A program made the translations under genes and the position numbers. The notes beneath the pieces were generated by a model that saw only the letters and a list, made by a program, of their open reading frames with translations, was not told the DNA's origin and made no database searches. A stretch of 64,000 bases of DNA, taken from contig JAEZCE010000001.1 in NCBI GenBank assembly GCA_023429995.1, positions 6,641 through 70,640 of the forward strand, in the 5' to 3' direction. Each line of letters starts with the position of its first letter. Within the stretch, counting starts at the first letter, position 1. Shown piece by piece: positions 8,826-15,691 of the stretch. Source of the DNA: Bacillota bacterium. Its GTDB lineage: Bacteria; Bacillota; UBA4882; UBA8346.

Positions 8826-9701
8826 TCAATAATTCTTCCCTTTCACCAAAAGGTTAATTTTATCAAGGCGTTTGGTATATCCATCATAATCACTCAATAA
8901 GATACCCATATAAAGCATGTCCACAATGGCTAACTGGGAGATCCGCGAAACCATCGTTTCACTATAGAATACAGTCTCGACATCACCGGTGTATAATGTG
9001 ATATCTGCAAACCCGGAAATCGCCGCCGCTTTAAAATTGGTTAAGGCGATGGTTTTCGCTCCGGCTTCCTTGGCTATCCTTAAAACATTGACAGTATCCA
9101 TGGTGCTGCCGGAATGGGAGATGGCGATGGCCAGATCTTTTGGTGTCAAATGGCTGGCGCAAATTTGTTGGAGATGGTTGTCTGAATAGGCCCTGCAATG
9201 GAGTCCGATACGCAAAAGTTTATTCGTCATATCACTGGCGATACTTCCGGAATTTCCGACACCATAGACATCGATAATGTCGGCCTCCTGAATCATTTGA
9301 ACCGCCATTTTATAGTGATCCAGATCCATGATTTTCAAAGTATCTTCTAAAGCCTTCAGCGTCATTCCAATCATTTTGGCAGGTATATCTTCAATTTTTT
9401 CATTTTCATCGATATGCAGTTCCACCAGCAACTCCCGGCCGGATGAATGAGTTCCGGATTCTCTGCCCCATTCTTTGACTAATTCCATTTTAAATTCGCT
9501 GTAACTATCCCAGCCGATATTTTTCACAAAGCGTACAATGGTGGGTTGACTGACTCCTACTTCCTTGGAGAGTTGCGCCAATGTCATTGTGGAAACGGCA
9601 TGTCCATTGCGCAAAATGTAGTCGGCGGCTTTCTTTTCCGAGGCCCGAAGCGAGTTATACATATTTTTTATTTTATATTCATAGGACTCATTGTGATTCA
9701 A
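8826..9701 (-). CDS. RpiR/MurR-family transcriptional regulator
   Basis: A 291-aa regulator. The N-terminal HTH_6 domain (TLAQLSKEVGVSQPTIVRFV) is joined to a C-terminal SIS sugar-phosphate-binding domain (DVYGVGNSGSIASDM, then IAISHSGSTMDTVNVL). The preferred start is a TTG at 9701 with GGGAG at 9711-9715, spacing 9 nt. It is divergent from deoC. The intergenic region has a palindrome that fits the RpiR/HexR-type consensus over the deoC promoter and a degenerate copy near its own gene. It probably represses deoC in response to a sugar phosphate such as deoxyribose-5-phosphate and controls itself; the ligand is inferred. Confidence 0.9.
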   Translation of the reverse strand: MNHNESYEYKIKNMYNSLRASEKKAADYILRNGHAVSTMTLAQLSKEVGVSQPTIVRFVKNIGWDSYSEFKMELVKEWGRESGTHSSGRELLVELHIDENEKIEDIPAKMIGMTLKALEDTLKIMDLDHYKMAVQMIQEADIIDVYGVGNSGSIASDMTNKLLRIGLHCRAYSDNHLQQICASHLTPKDLAIAISHSGSTMDTVNVLRIAKEAGAKTIALTNFKAAAISGFADITLYTGDVETVFYSETMVSRISQLAIVDMLYMGILLSDYDGYTKRLDKINLLVKGKNY

Positions 9702-9750
9702 GTTCCATTACTCCCTTTATTTTGCTTTCTTAAACTATATTCTACAATAA

Positions 9751-9765
9751 AACAGTAAAACTACA
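9751..9765. promoter_or_regulatory. Degenerate RpiR operator near rpiR
   Basis: AACAGTAAAACTACA matches the right half and centre of the deoC operator TGTAGTAAAACTACA, with three mismatches at the outer left. It lies about 50 nt upstream of the RpiR start and suggests autoregulation. Confidence 0.5.
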
Positions 9766-9802
9766 AGCTTTATCTCCTGATTTAACCCGAGGGCGCGGGC
9801 AA

Positions 9803-9842
9803 TTTACTACAAAAATATATTTACTTTTGTAGTAAAACTACA
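9803..9842. promoter_or_regulatory. RpiR-type operator in the deoC promoter
   Basis: Two nested palindromes occur. TTTACTACAAAA (9803-9814) and its exact complement (9825-9836) flank a 10-nt spacer. TGTAGTAAAACTACA (9828-9842) is a perfect dyad with the TGTARTnnnAYTACA form known for RpiR-family proteins such as HexR. The sites overlap the predicted -35 region, which suits repression. Confidence 0.72.
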
Positions 9843-9849
9843 TTATAAT
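9821..9849 (+). promoter_or_regulatory. Predicted deoC promoter
   Basis: A consensus -10 TATAAT lies at 9844-9849, with a weak -35 (TTACTT, 9821-9826) 17 nt upstream. The operator covers the -35 and the spacer. Confidence 0.6.
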
Positions 9850-9861
9850 ATGGAAAAGGAG

Positions 9862-9931
9862 AACACTTATCGATGTTCAGGTTCCGGTAGTTTTTCTTTG
9901 GGATTTGAACTTTCAATAGGAAATAAGTGTT
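9862..9931 (+). promoter_or_regulatory. deoC leader: mini-ORF and long-range stem
   Basis: AACACTTAT (9862-9870) is complementary to ATAAGTGTT (9923-9931) just before deoC. The loop holds a five-codon ORF (9873-9890, MFRFR) preceded by the best Shine-Dalgarno of the leader (AAAAGGAG, 9854-9861). deoC itself has only a weak site. Translational control is possible but unproven. Confidence 0.35.
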
Positions 9932-9939
9932 AATCAAGA

Positions 9940-10656
9940 ATGATGAAACCAACCAAAAAAGCCGCCGCTATGTCCCTGGAAGAATTAGGCGCCTACATTG
10001 ACCAATCGGTGTTGAAACCCGAATTTACCCAGGCTGAAATCGAAAGATACATCAAGGAAGGCGTCGACTATCACTGTAAAACAGTTTGTATCAATCCCGC
10101 TTCGATCGGCCTTGCGAAAAAGTTAACCGCAGGAACGCCAACCGGAATCTGTGTTGTCTGCGATTTCCCTTTTGGAACTTCAACCACCGCCTCCAAAGTT
10201 ATCCAAGCAGAAGAATGTTGCAAACAAGGTATTGATGAGCTGGACGTGGTCGCCAATTACGGCTGGATCCGCAGCGGGTTATGGAATGAAGTTGAAGCCG
10301 ATATCCAAGGGGTCGCCGATGTCTGTCATCCCTACGGCATCCTTGTGAAAGTGATTTTAGAAACCGATGCTTTAACCGTCGAGGAAGTTAAGGAGGCTAC
10401 CGAAGTTGCCATCGCAGCCGAAGCCGATTTTATCAAGACATCGACCGGTTTCTTTACCGGCTGTGAAGGTAAAGGGGCTACTCCTGAAATTATTCAGGTT
10501 ATGCTGGAGACTGCCAAAGGCCGTTGTAAAGTGAAAGGTTCCGGCGGGATCAGAACCAGGGAACATTTCCTGCAATTAATCGATATGGGGATTGACCGGA
10601 TGGGGATTGGTTATAAGTCAACCCCCGTTGTTCTGGGATTGCCGCCTGAAAAATAA
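9940..10656 (+). CDS. deoC: Deoxyribose-phosphate aldolase
   Basis: A 238-aa class I aldolase that cleaves 2-deoxyribose-5-phosphate to acetaldehyde and glyceraldehyde-3-phosphate in deoxynucleoside catabolism. Schiff-base Lys166 is seen in ADFIKTSTGF, the second active-site lysine K199 in KGSGGIRT, and the catalytic aspartate region in DELDVVANYG near residue 102. Length is typical, but the C-terminus (YKSTPVVLGLPPEK) diverges from the usual GTS-containing tail. The start may be 9940 or 9943, and both have a weak Shine-Dalgarno. It is a single gene under a probable RpiR operator; no deoD, deoB or nupC is adjacent. Confidence 0.93.
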   Translation: MMKPTKKAAAMSLEELGAYIDQSVLKPEFTQAEIERYIKEGVDYHCKTVCINPASIGLAKKLTAGTPTGICVVCDFPFGTSTTASKVIQAEECCKQGIDELDVVANYGWIRSGLWNEVEADIQGVADVCHPYGILVKVILETDALTVEEVKEATEVAIAAEADFIKTSTGFFTGCEGKGATPEIIQVMLETAKGRCKVKGSGGIRTREHFLQLIDMGIDRMGIGYKSTPVVLGLPPEK

Positions 10657-11415
10657 AGGCAATCTCAGGTGGGGCCCTATCTGGACAAAGAGTTACCATA
10701 CCTCCTGTGCGGCTGCTTTCGTCCGGAGATTTTAAAAAAGTTAACGGATACAAAATTTACCTGATTCACAGGATTTACAGGATTAAGACCTGGTAAAATG
10801 GGCTGCAAAAACAGATAATTCATAGGGTTTTAAAAAAATTCTGTAAATCCATAAAATCATGTTAATCCTGTTTAAGTTCTTTTCTCTTGGGTTTGCGTTC
10901 ATCGTCTATCATTCAAAAATTTATTTCATCTTATATAGATGGAAATTTACCGATGGTCCGGCAAATGGTGCAATAGAACTCACCGTTGGAAATAAAAATC
11001 GATCCTGGATGACGGTAAAAATAATTGGATAATTGAAAAAAACAATTGCTGAAATGATTCCGACAATTGGATGATGGGTAAAACTAATTGGATGATCGGA
11101 AAAAACAATTGCCGAAATGATCCCGACGATTGGATGATGGGTAAAAACAATTAGATTATCAAAAAAACAATTGTAAAAATGATCCGGACGACCGAAGAAT
11201 GAAATTCGATATACTTTTAAAACTGTCCGGGTATGTATACCCGGCTGTCGGTAAGATATATGCAACGGTTGTGTAATTTTCACACCGGTTTCTATATATG
11301 TTGAATTAAATTTTTTAGAAAAAGTTGGCCAAAAAAAAGTCAGCCCCTCCCCGCGGCGAACTGGCTCAAACCCGACCTCAGCTAAGCTTTGCTCAAAATA
11401 TTTGGATAAGCTTAT
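10657..11415. other. Long intergenic region between deoC and marR
   Basis: No convincing gene. It contains a short phrase around 10761-10785 (TTCACAGGATTTACAGG) with a near-complement at 10840-10870, and the 21-bp repeat array described separately. A minus-strand open frame across the array reads as repetitive peptide and is rejected as a gene. Confidence 0.6.
11008..11194. repeat. Degenerate 21-bp tandem repeat array
   Basis: About nine head-to-tail units of 20-21 nt. A typical unit is GATGATGGGTAAAAACAATT followed by G; variants include CCGAAATGATCCCGACGATT followed by G. The units diverge by several bases, so the array is old. A related array with the same period lies at 58640-59035 in the opposite orientation. 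Confidence 0.7.
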
Positions 11416-11462
11416 TTTATAGTAACTAAATAATATTGACATTATTTTTTAGTTGCTATAAA
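11416..11462. promoter_or_regulatory. MarR operator at its own promoter
   Basis: TTTATAGTAACTAAA (11416-11430) and TTTAGTTGCTATAAA (11448-11462) are inverted repeats with one mismatch. They flank the -35 and overlap the -10 of the marR promoter. The core TAGTAACTA recurs before the SDR gene at 11945. Confidence 0.72.
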
Positions 11463-11464
11463 AT
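11436..11464 (+). promoter_or_regulatory. marR promoter
   Basis: A perfect -35 TTGACA (11436-11441), a 17-nt spacer and -10 TAAAAT (11459-11464), about 17 nt upstream of the MarR start codon. The promoter is embedded in the operator. Confidence 0.75.
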
Positions 11465-11480
11465 ACTTTTGGTGATATCA

Positions 11481-11921
11481 ATGAAAAACATGGCAATTTT
11501 AGAAAAAATAATCCGGCTTATCAATAAAATCAATCAAAATAACAAAGGACCCAGCGACTATGGAACCGGGCATATGCTCTATCCTTCAGAAATCCACATG
11601 ATCGAGGCCATCAGCAATCATGAAAATGTAAATGCCAGTGAACTAGCAGGCATCATGGGGATTACAAACGGGGCTGTTACCCAGGTAACCAATAAGCTGA
11701 GCAAAAAAAGACTTATTGAGCCATACCGGATGAAAGACAATAAAAAGGAAGTATATTACCGTTTAACTGACCAGGGCAAAGTCGCCAACACAGGCCATAA
11801 CAAATACCACGAAGCAATATATCAAAACATGGCCGAGTATTTTGATGAACTAAATCCGGATCATATTCAAGTTATCAATACCTTTCTCGATAAATTAATC
11901 GACAATTGGCCCCATGATTGA
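11481..11921 (+). CDS. MarR-family transcriptional regulator
   Basis: A 146-aa dimeric winged-helix regulator. Helix-turn-helix residues NASELAGIMGITNGAVTQVT precede the wing KDNKKEVYYRLTDQG. The ATG at 11481 is chosen because GGTGAT lies just upstream and it follows the promoter at a normal distance; the upstream in-frame start at 11436 lies inside the promoter. It is followed at once by an SDR gene whose upstream region has the same TAGTAACTA palindrome. It probably represses itself and the SDR gene and is released by a small organic ligand. Confidence 0.88.
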   Translation: MKNMAILEKIIRLINKINQNNKGPSDYGTGHMLYPSEIHMIEAISNHENVNASELAGIMGITNGAVTQVTNKLSKKRLIEPYRMKDNKKEVYYRLTDQGKVANTGHNKYHEAIYQNMAEYFDELNPDHIQVINTFLDKLIDNWPHD

Positions 11922-11927
11922 TGGGGC
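11909..11927 (+). terminator. Weak terminator overlapping the marR stop
   Basis: GCCCCAT and ATGGGGC pair around a 5-nt loop, followed by TTTATATAG. The stem includes the last codons of marR, so partial readthrough into the SDR gene is likely. Confidence 0.5.
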
Positions 11928-11944
11928 TTTATATAGATATTATA

Positions 11945-11959
11945 TTTTAGTAACTAAAA
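11945..11959. promoter_or_regulatory. MarR operator before the SDR gene
   Basis: TTTTAGTAACTAAAA is a perfect 15-bp palindrome sharing the TAGTAACTA core with the marR promoter operator. Confidence 0.68.
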
Positions 11960-11980
11960 AATATTAAGGAGTGGTTCGAG

Positions 11981-12805
11981 ATGTCACCAAAAGTAGTATT
12001 GATTACTGGATGTTCCACAGGAATTGGCAAGGATTTAACCGAGCGCTTAAGCGCAAGTAAGTATACGGTAGTCGCTACGGCAAGGACCTTAGAATCTCTT
12101 AATAATCTACCTGCGGCTTTAAAACTCCCCTTGGATGTCACCGATAATCAGTCAATATCAACCGCAGTCAATGAAGTCATCGAACGCTTCGGCAGGATTG
12201 ATGTTCTAATTAACAATGCCGGGTATGCCGTCCGGAGTACAGTGGAAGAAGTGCCGGAAAGCCAGATTCAACAAATGTTCGATGTGAATGTTTTCGGCGT
12301 TATCAGAATGGTCCGCGCAGTTGTACCCTTTATGCGAAAAACAGGATTAGGCCAAATTATTAATATCAGTTCCATGGCAGGCAAAATGGTCATTCCGGTT
12401 AGCGGTCCGTATTGTGCTTCGAAATTCGCAGTAGAGGCATTGAGTGATGCATTGCGCCTGGAATTAGCCGCTTTTGGAATTTCAGTGGTTATTGTCGAAC
12501 CTGGAAATATCCGCACCAACTTTATGAAAACAGTGCAAACCAACTCTGAAAAGATTATTGCCAATCCTTATTCGCCTTATCGCAATTTATATCAAAATTA
12601 CCACTTATTTAACGACAAATCGCGTCTGAAGGAACCCGGTCCGGAGGCGGTATCCGCAATCATTCAAAAAGCGCTGGTAGCATCCAACCCCAAAGCGCGC
12701 TATCAGGCGGCTGTCCCTGTCATGAACCGCCTTCTGTCATGTTTGAACGATCGGGTCAAGGATCGTGTTGTTAAGTCGGCATTTAAAATAAAGTCACTCG
12801 GTTAG
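11981..12805 (+). CDS. Short-chain dehydrogenase/reductase
   Basis: A 274-aa classical SDR oxidoreductase. The NAD(P) loop TGCSTGIG begins at residue 9, NNAG is at 78-81, and the catalytic set is N103, S130 or S131, Y144 and K148 (YCASK). PGNIRT follows strand 6. A basic residue pattern after strand 2 (TARTLESL) suggests NADPH. AAGGAG precedes the ATG. The substrate is unknown. The MarR neighbour and shared operator suggest induction by a xenobiotic or stress compound. Confidence 0.88.
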   Translation: MSPKVVLITGCSTGIGKDLTERLSASKYTVVATARTLESLNNLPAALKLPLDVTDNQSISTAVNEVIERFGRIDVLINNAGYAVRSTVEEVPESQIQQMFDVNVFGVIRMVRAVVPFMRKTGLGQIINISSMAGKMVIPVSGPYCASKFAVEALSDALRLELAAFGISVVIVEPGNIRTNFMKTVQTNSEKIIANPYSPYRNLYQNYHLFNDKSRLKEPGPEAVSAIIQKALVASNPKARYQAAVPVMNRLLSCLNDRVKDRVVKSAFKIKSLG

Positions 12806-12888
12806 AGGATTTAAAATCCCTGGTAATTTCCTTGATGATCAGGCATCCTGTTTTATTTAACCTACAATATGAGTCGGAGGTAATCCAA

Positions 12889-13506
12889 TTGAAAAAAGAA
12901 TTCGATTTTAAAAAAATCACCACACCCACTTTATTATATCTTCTCAAAAACGAGATACCCTTCCCGAAAATATTTTTATTACAATGCAAATTATCCCTGG
13001 GGAAATTTCAAAGCGCCATTGATCCAAAATTTCCGGCCGACCTCGTTACGTTTATTACTCTTCCGCTATGGGTCTATATTAATTTAAAAAAACAATTGGG
13101 TGAGCAAAAAGCCTTTGAAATCATGCGCATCGCATTACTTACAGGCGGAGTAGCCAAACAGAATATTCTTTTTGATCCGATAAATAAGCCCAGGAACTTT
13201 GAAAATTTCATTGAACAGGAATTGCAGATTAATAAAACCGGATCAACGAAATGGAATACTCTGGAGATTATTGCCCGGAGCCAGGATAAATTCGAGATTA
13301 TCATCACCAAGTGTATGTATCATGAATTGACAACCTCTCTCGGGATTCCGGAAGCAACTCAATTGATTTGCCAAGTTGATAATGGGGTTTTTAATTCTTA
13401 TTTGCCTGAAGAGATTGTGTTTCATCGCAATGGCTTAAAACGGCGTATTGCAGATGGGTGCAGCGAATGTCATTTTGTTTGGGAATACCGGAGAAGGCAG
13501 GCCTAA
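12889..13506 (+). CDS. L-2-amino-thiazoline-4-carboxylate hydrolase-family protein
   Basis: A 205-aa protein resembling the ATC hydrolase family, named for a thiazoline-opening enzyme of cysteine synthesis but widespread in clostridia with unknown roles. Typical features are ITKCMYHELTTSLGIPEATQ, a single Asp-containing LICQVDNGVF segment, an R-x-G-L-K-R-R strand and the terminal DGCSECHFVWEY. The start is taken as TTG at 12889, because GGAGG (12876-12880) is 8 nt upstream; an ATG at 12832 lacks a ribosome site. It follows the SDR gene by 83 nt and is probably in the same MarR-controlled unit. Confidence 0.7.
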   Translation: MKKEFDFKKITTPTLLYLLKNEIPFPKIFLLQCKLSLGKFQSAIDPKFPADLVTFITLPLWVYINLKKQLGEQKAFEIMRIALLTGGVAKQNILFDPINKPRNFENFIEQELQINKTGSTKWNTLEIIARSQDKFEIIITKCMYHELTTSLGIPEATQLICQVDNGVFNSYLPEEIVFHRNGLKRRIADGCSECHFVWEYRRRQA

Positions 13507-13835
13507 TATCCGTATCGATGTTTTGCGCTAAAGGAACCGGAAAAGTGACTATTGTCCCATTGATCATCGGTTATCCGGTTGGAAGCTTGCTATATGTTTT
13601 TCATGATCCGAAAATTACTTATTTTCAGCCTTTCACGTGCCCCGGCATTGCCGGGGCGGGGGACTATCTTGAGTATATCAAAAAACCTCTTTTTTTCATG
13701 TTGCGCAGTGGCTATGTGGGGGGGTTTGAATATTGGGAATATCGATGACGGGATAAAAGTAGCATATTTCCAGTCTGAAAAAACCTTTAAAGAGATTGAA
13801 ATCCTCAACCCCTCTGATGATAACCGGAATCACGT
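13507..13835. other. Gene-poor, possibly degraded stretch
   Basis: No frame here looks like an intact protein. Short pieces such as GNTGEGRPNIRIDVLR run on in another frame from the preceding gene and then stop. A GC-rich hairpin (GCCCCGGC / GCCGGGGC) lies around 13638-13656 without a T tract. This may be gene debris at the edge of the AT-rich island. Confidence 0.4.
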
Positions 13836-14009
13836 TTATCTGGAAGATTTTGCTGTCAACAAGGTCTTTTCCCGGTCTTGATTGATTCGCATGGGTGCAT
13901 TTTCAATCTTATGTTTGGCCCACTCCGGAGCCTTTGAAGCGGCCTTATCCACAGCATCCCAAATTGCGCGCCCTTCAACCGTCGAATCATTTCGAAGTAT
14001 CCCTGCCAT
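13836..14009 (-). CDS. Small 57-aa protein downstream of the deaminase
   Basis: A short, highly charged ORF (MAGILRNDSTVEGRAIWDAV at the N-terminus, ending TLLTAKSSR) with no membrane segment. It has an ideal ribosome site (GGAGG at 14018-14022, 8-nt spacing), and its ATG lies 3 nt after the deaminase stop, so it is almost certainly in the same operon. I do not recognise the family with confidence. The spacing suggests a partner, regulator or immunity factor of the nucleotide deaminase. The Shine-Dalgarno, operon position and protein-like composition all favour a real gene. Confidence 0.65.
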   Translation of the reverse strand: MAGILRNDSTVEGRAIWDAVDKAASKAPEWAKHKIENAPMRINQDREKTLLTAKSSR

Positions 14010-14012
14010 CCT

Positions 14013-14813
14013 CTATTCCTCCTTTTGTTCTATTTTTCCAATACGGTTGGCAGCAACTGCCGCTATCGATTCAAGATCAATATAAGTAAGCGGTGACGAT
14101 TTAATACGTAAACCAAGAGGAGCTGTATTTACTATTCCAGATTTATTTTTTCTTTTCAACCGTCTGCCATCAGGCGCAAGCATAGAAAAAAGAGTCCAAT
14201 ACATTCTGGGTCCCACACCGACAAACGGTTCAAATTTAGTCTTTTTATTTATACCATCGACTTCATCCGAAAAAACAATTGAATCGTCATGTAAATCTTT
14301 TGCCATACTTTTAGGATAAGGTTCAATATATATTACTCTTTTTATACCAGCATTTACAATGTGTTTTGCACAATTACGACACGGAAAAGTTGTTGTGTAT
14401 AAATCACATTCGAGAACAGGGACTCCTATTCTGCCAGCAGAAATAATGGCTTCCATTTCAGCATGAACAGCTCTTCCAAATTCAGTTAAATTCATTAATC
14501 GAGTAGAATTCAACTTACTCATTAGTTCTTCGATAAGATTATTTCGATCCCCTTCATTTAATTTTATAAAATCTTTGTTTGTAATTTCTAGAAATTCATT
14601 GAGTATCTCTTTTTTCATTCGTGTATTTGAATCATAACCCTTTTTTAAATCACGATTATCATTTTGATTATCTACCCAATACTGCCCCCCTCCAGGGGCA
14701 GGAACTTCATTACACCCGAGAGAAACTACTTCGTGACTTTTTCCTAAAATAGCAGCACCAACTTGACGGGATAAATCCGCTGACCGAAGAGACGCCGTAT
14801 AAGCTAAATGCAT
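14013..14813 (-). CDS. C-terminal deaminase half of a frameshifted anti-phage dCTP/dCMP deaminase
   Basis: A 266-aa open frame holding the cytidine/deoxycytidylate deaminase domain of the DcdV/AvcD type. It shows ASLRSADLSRQVGAAI, the GCNEVPAPGGGQYW loop, zinc His and catalytic Glu in AVHAEMEAII, and zinc Cys pair TTFPCRNCAKHIVNAG. The frame stays open upstream of this ATG to about 14900 and reads LKLLFAEEIITPTVDEYG, which is family sequence. The true protein therefore starts in the other frame at 15523, and this ATG is probably not a natural start. The family deaminates dCMP/dCTP to starve phage of dC nucleotides. It is AT-rich compared with flanking genes. Confidence 0.8.
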   Translation of the reverse strand: MHLAYTASLRSADLSRQVGAAILGKSHEVVSLGCNEVPAPGGGQYWVDNQNDNRDLKKGYDSNTRMKKEILNEFLEITNKDFIKLNEGDRNNLIEELMSKLNSTRLMNLTEFGRAVHAEMEAIISAGRIGVPVLECDLYTTTFPCRNCAKHIVNAGIKRVIYIEPYPKSMAKDLHDDSIVFSDEVDGINKKTKFEPFVGVGPRMYWTLFSMLAPDGRRLKRKNKSGIVNTAPLGLRIKSSPLTYIDLESIAAVAANRIGKIEQKEE

Positions 14814-14887
14814 TCCATATTCGTCAACCGTTGGTGTAATTATCTCTTCAGCAAATAATAATTTTAAATAACGCTGAATCTCTAATA

Positions 14888-15523
14888 CTACAATATTATT
14901 TCATCTTCATCAAATCCATTTAATTCTACAAATACATCGGCTAAATAAAAGGCATCTCTAAGATGTTGTCCATAGGGGTTGTTTTCATCTTCATCTCGTT
15001 TTATTAATTGATTTGCTTCTTCCGGAGACATCCCATGATTTATTATTAAATTTTGTTTTCGAACTGATATCGGACAATAAATCCCAACTAAATGAAACAT
15101 GGGTCCGTAAATTTTTCTTAACCAATATACTTCGTCAGGATGTTTTAATTGGCAAAGAACATGTGCTGTTCCGGACAGAAATCGTGGCTCTTCTTCTGGC
15201 CTCATATTATTTATATAGGCTGCTGCAATCAATGCAAGCGCTTCTCCTCCACCAGAAACCTGTCTTAATTCATTACCAAGATCCATAAGGCGGTTAATTC
15301 TTTCAAATTCGTTCGTATTAGACGATGGCAACGGAGATTTAAGATGATATCCTTGGCTCAAAAAATCACTCAATTTAATTTCTCCACAAGAATATCCTCT
15401 ATTGGATAATTCATCTTTAATAATTCTACAAACATTCCGTAAAGGTGTTCCAACTGCAGCAACAAGCCCGAAAATTAATTCCGGTTTATCATCTTCTATA
15501 GTACTTAATTCTATAATTGGCAT
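14888..15523 (-). CDS. N-terminal P-loop half of a frameshifted anti-phage dCTP/dCMP deaminase
   Basis: A 211-aa frame matching the N-terminal nucleotide-kinase-like domain of DcdV/AvcD deaminases: ELIFGLVAAVGTPLRNVC (degenerate Walker A region), then FLSGTAHVLCQLKHPDEVYW and FHLVGIYCPISVRKQNLI. It ends FVELNGFDEDEIIL at a stop where relatives continue into the deaminase domain. One extra A in the GAAAT run near 14900 would restore a single protein of about 500 aa (DENNIVVLEIQRYLKLLF). The change is a 1-nt deletion in an A-run, so real inactivation, phase variation or an assembly error are all possible. Confidence 0.78.
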   Translation of the reverse strand: MPIIELSTIEDDKPELIFGLVAAVGTPLRNVCRIIKDELSNRGYSCGEIKLSDFLSQGYHLKSPLPSSNTNEFERINRLMDLGNELRQVSGGGEALALIAAAYINNMRPEEEPRFLSGTAHVLCQLKHPDEVYWLRKIYGPMFHLVGIYCPISVRKQNLIINHGMSPEEANQLIKRDEDENNPYGQHLRDAFYLADVFVELNGFDEDEIIL

Positions 15524-15526
15524 AAT

Positions 15527-15606
15527 ATCTCCAATGATGGTTGAATTTTCCTATCTTATTAAATTGTTGTTTCTATTTAAAAATATAAAATCCTTCCATT
15601 ATTGGG
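15527..15606 (-). promoter_or_regulatory. Inverted repeat upstream of the deaminase gene
   Basis: CCAATGATGG at the left (about 15530-15539) and CCATTATTGG at the right (about 15596-15605) form a near-perfect inverted pair about 56 nt apart in an AT-rich leader. It may be an XRE operator pair or part of a leader or antitoxin RNA; the related AvcD system has an RNA antitoxin upstream. Confidence 0.4.
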
Positions 15607-15691
15607 GATATTATTAGCTGATATTGAATAATTAAATCGTCTAAAAACCCTTCATCAATCAACAACCACCGGCAAACTGCCGCTGGTCGAA

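Noticed and set aside
10921..11442. A 173-codon minus-strand frame across the repeat array
   Set aside because: Its peptide is a translation of the 21-bp repeat (FTHHPIVGIISAIVF repeated), has no ribosome site and overlaps the marR promoter.
13458..13881. Plus-strand frames after the ATC-hydrolase-like gene
   Set aside because: They overlap each other and the well-supported minus-strand small gene, lack ribosome sites and show no family features.
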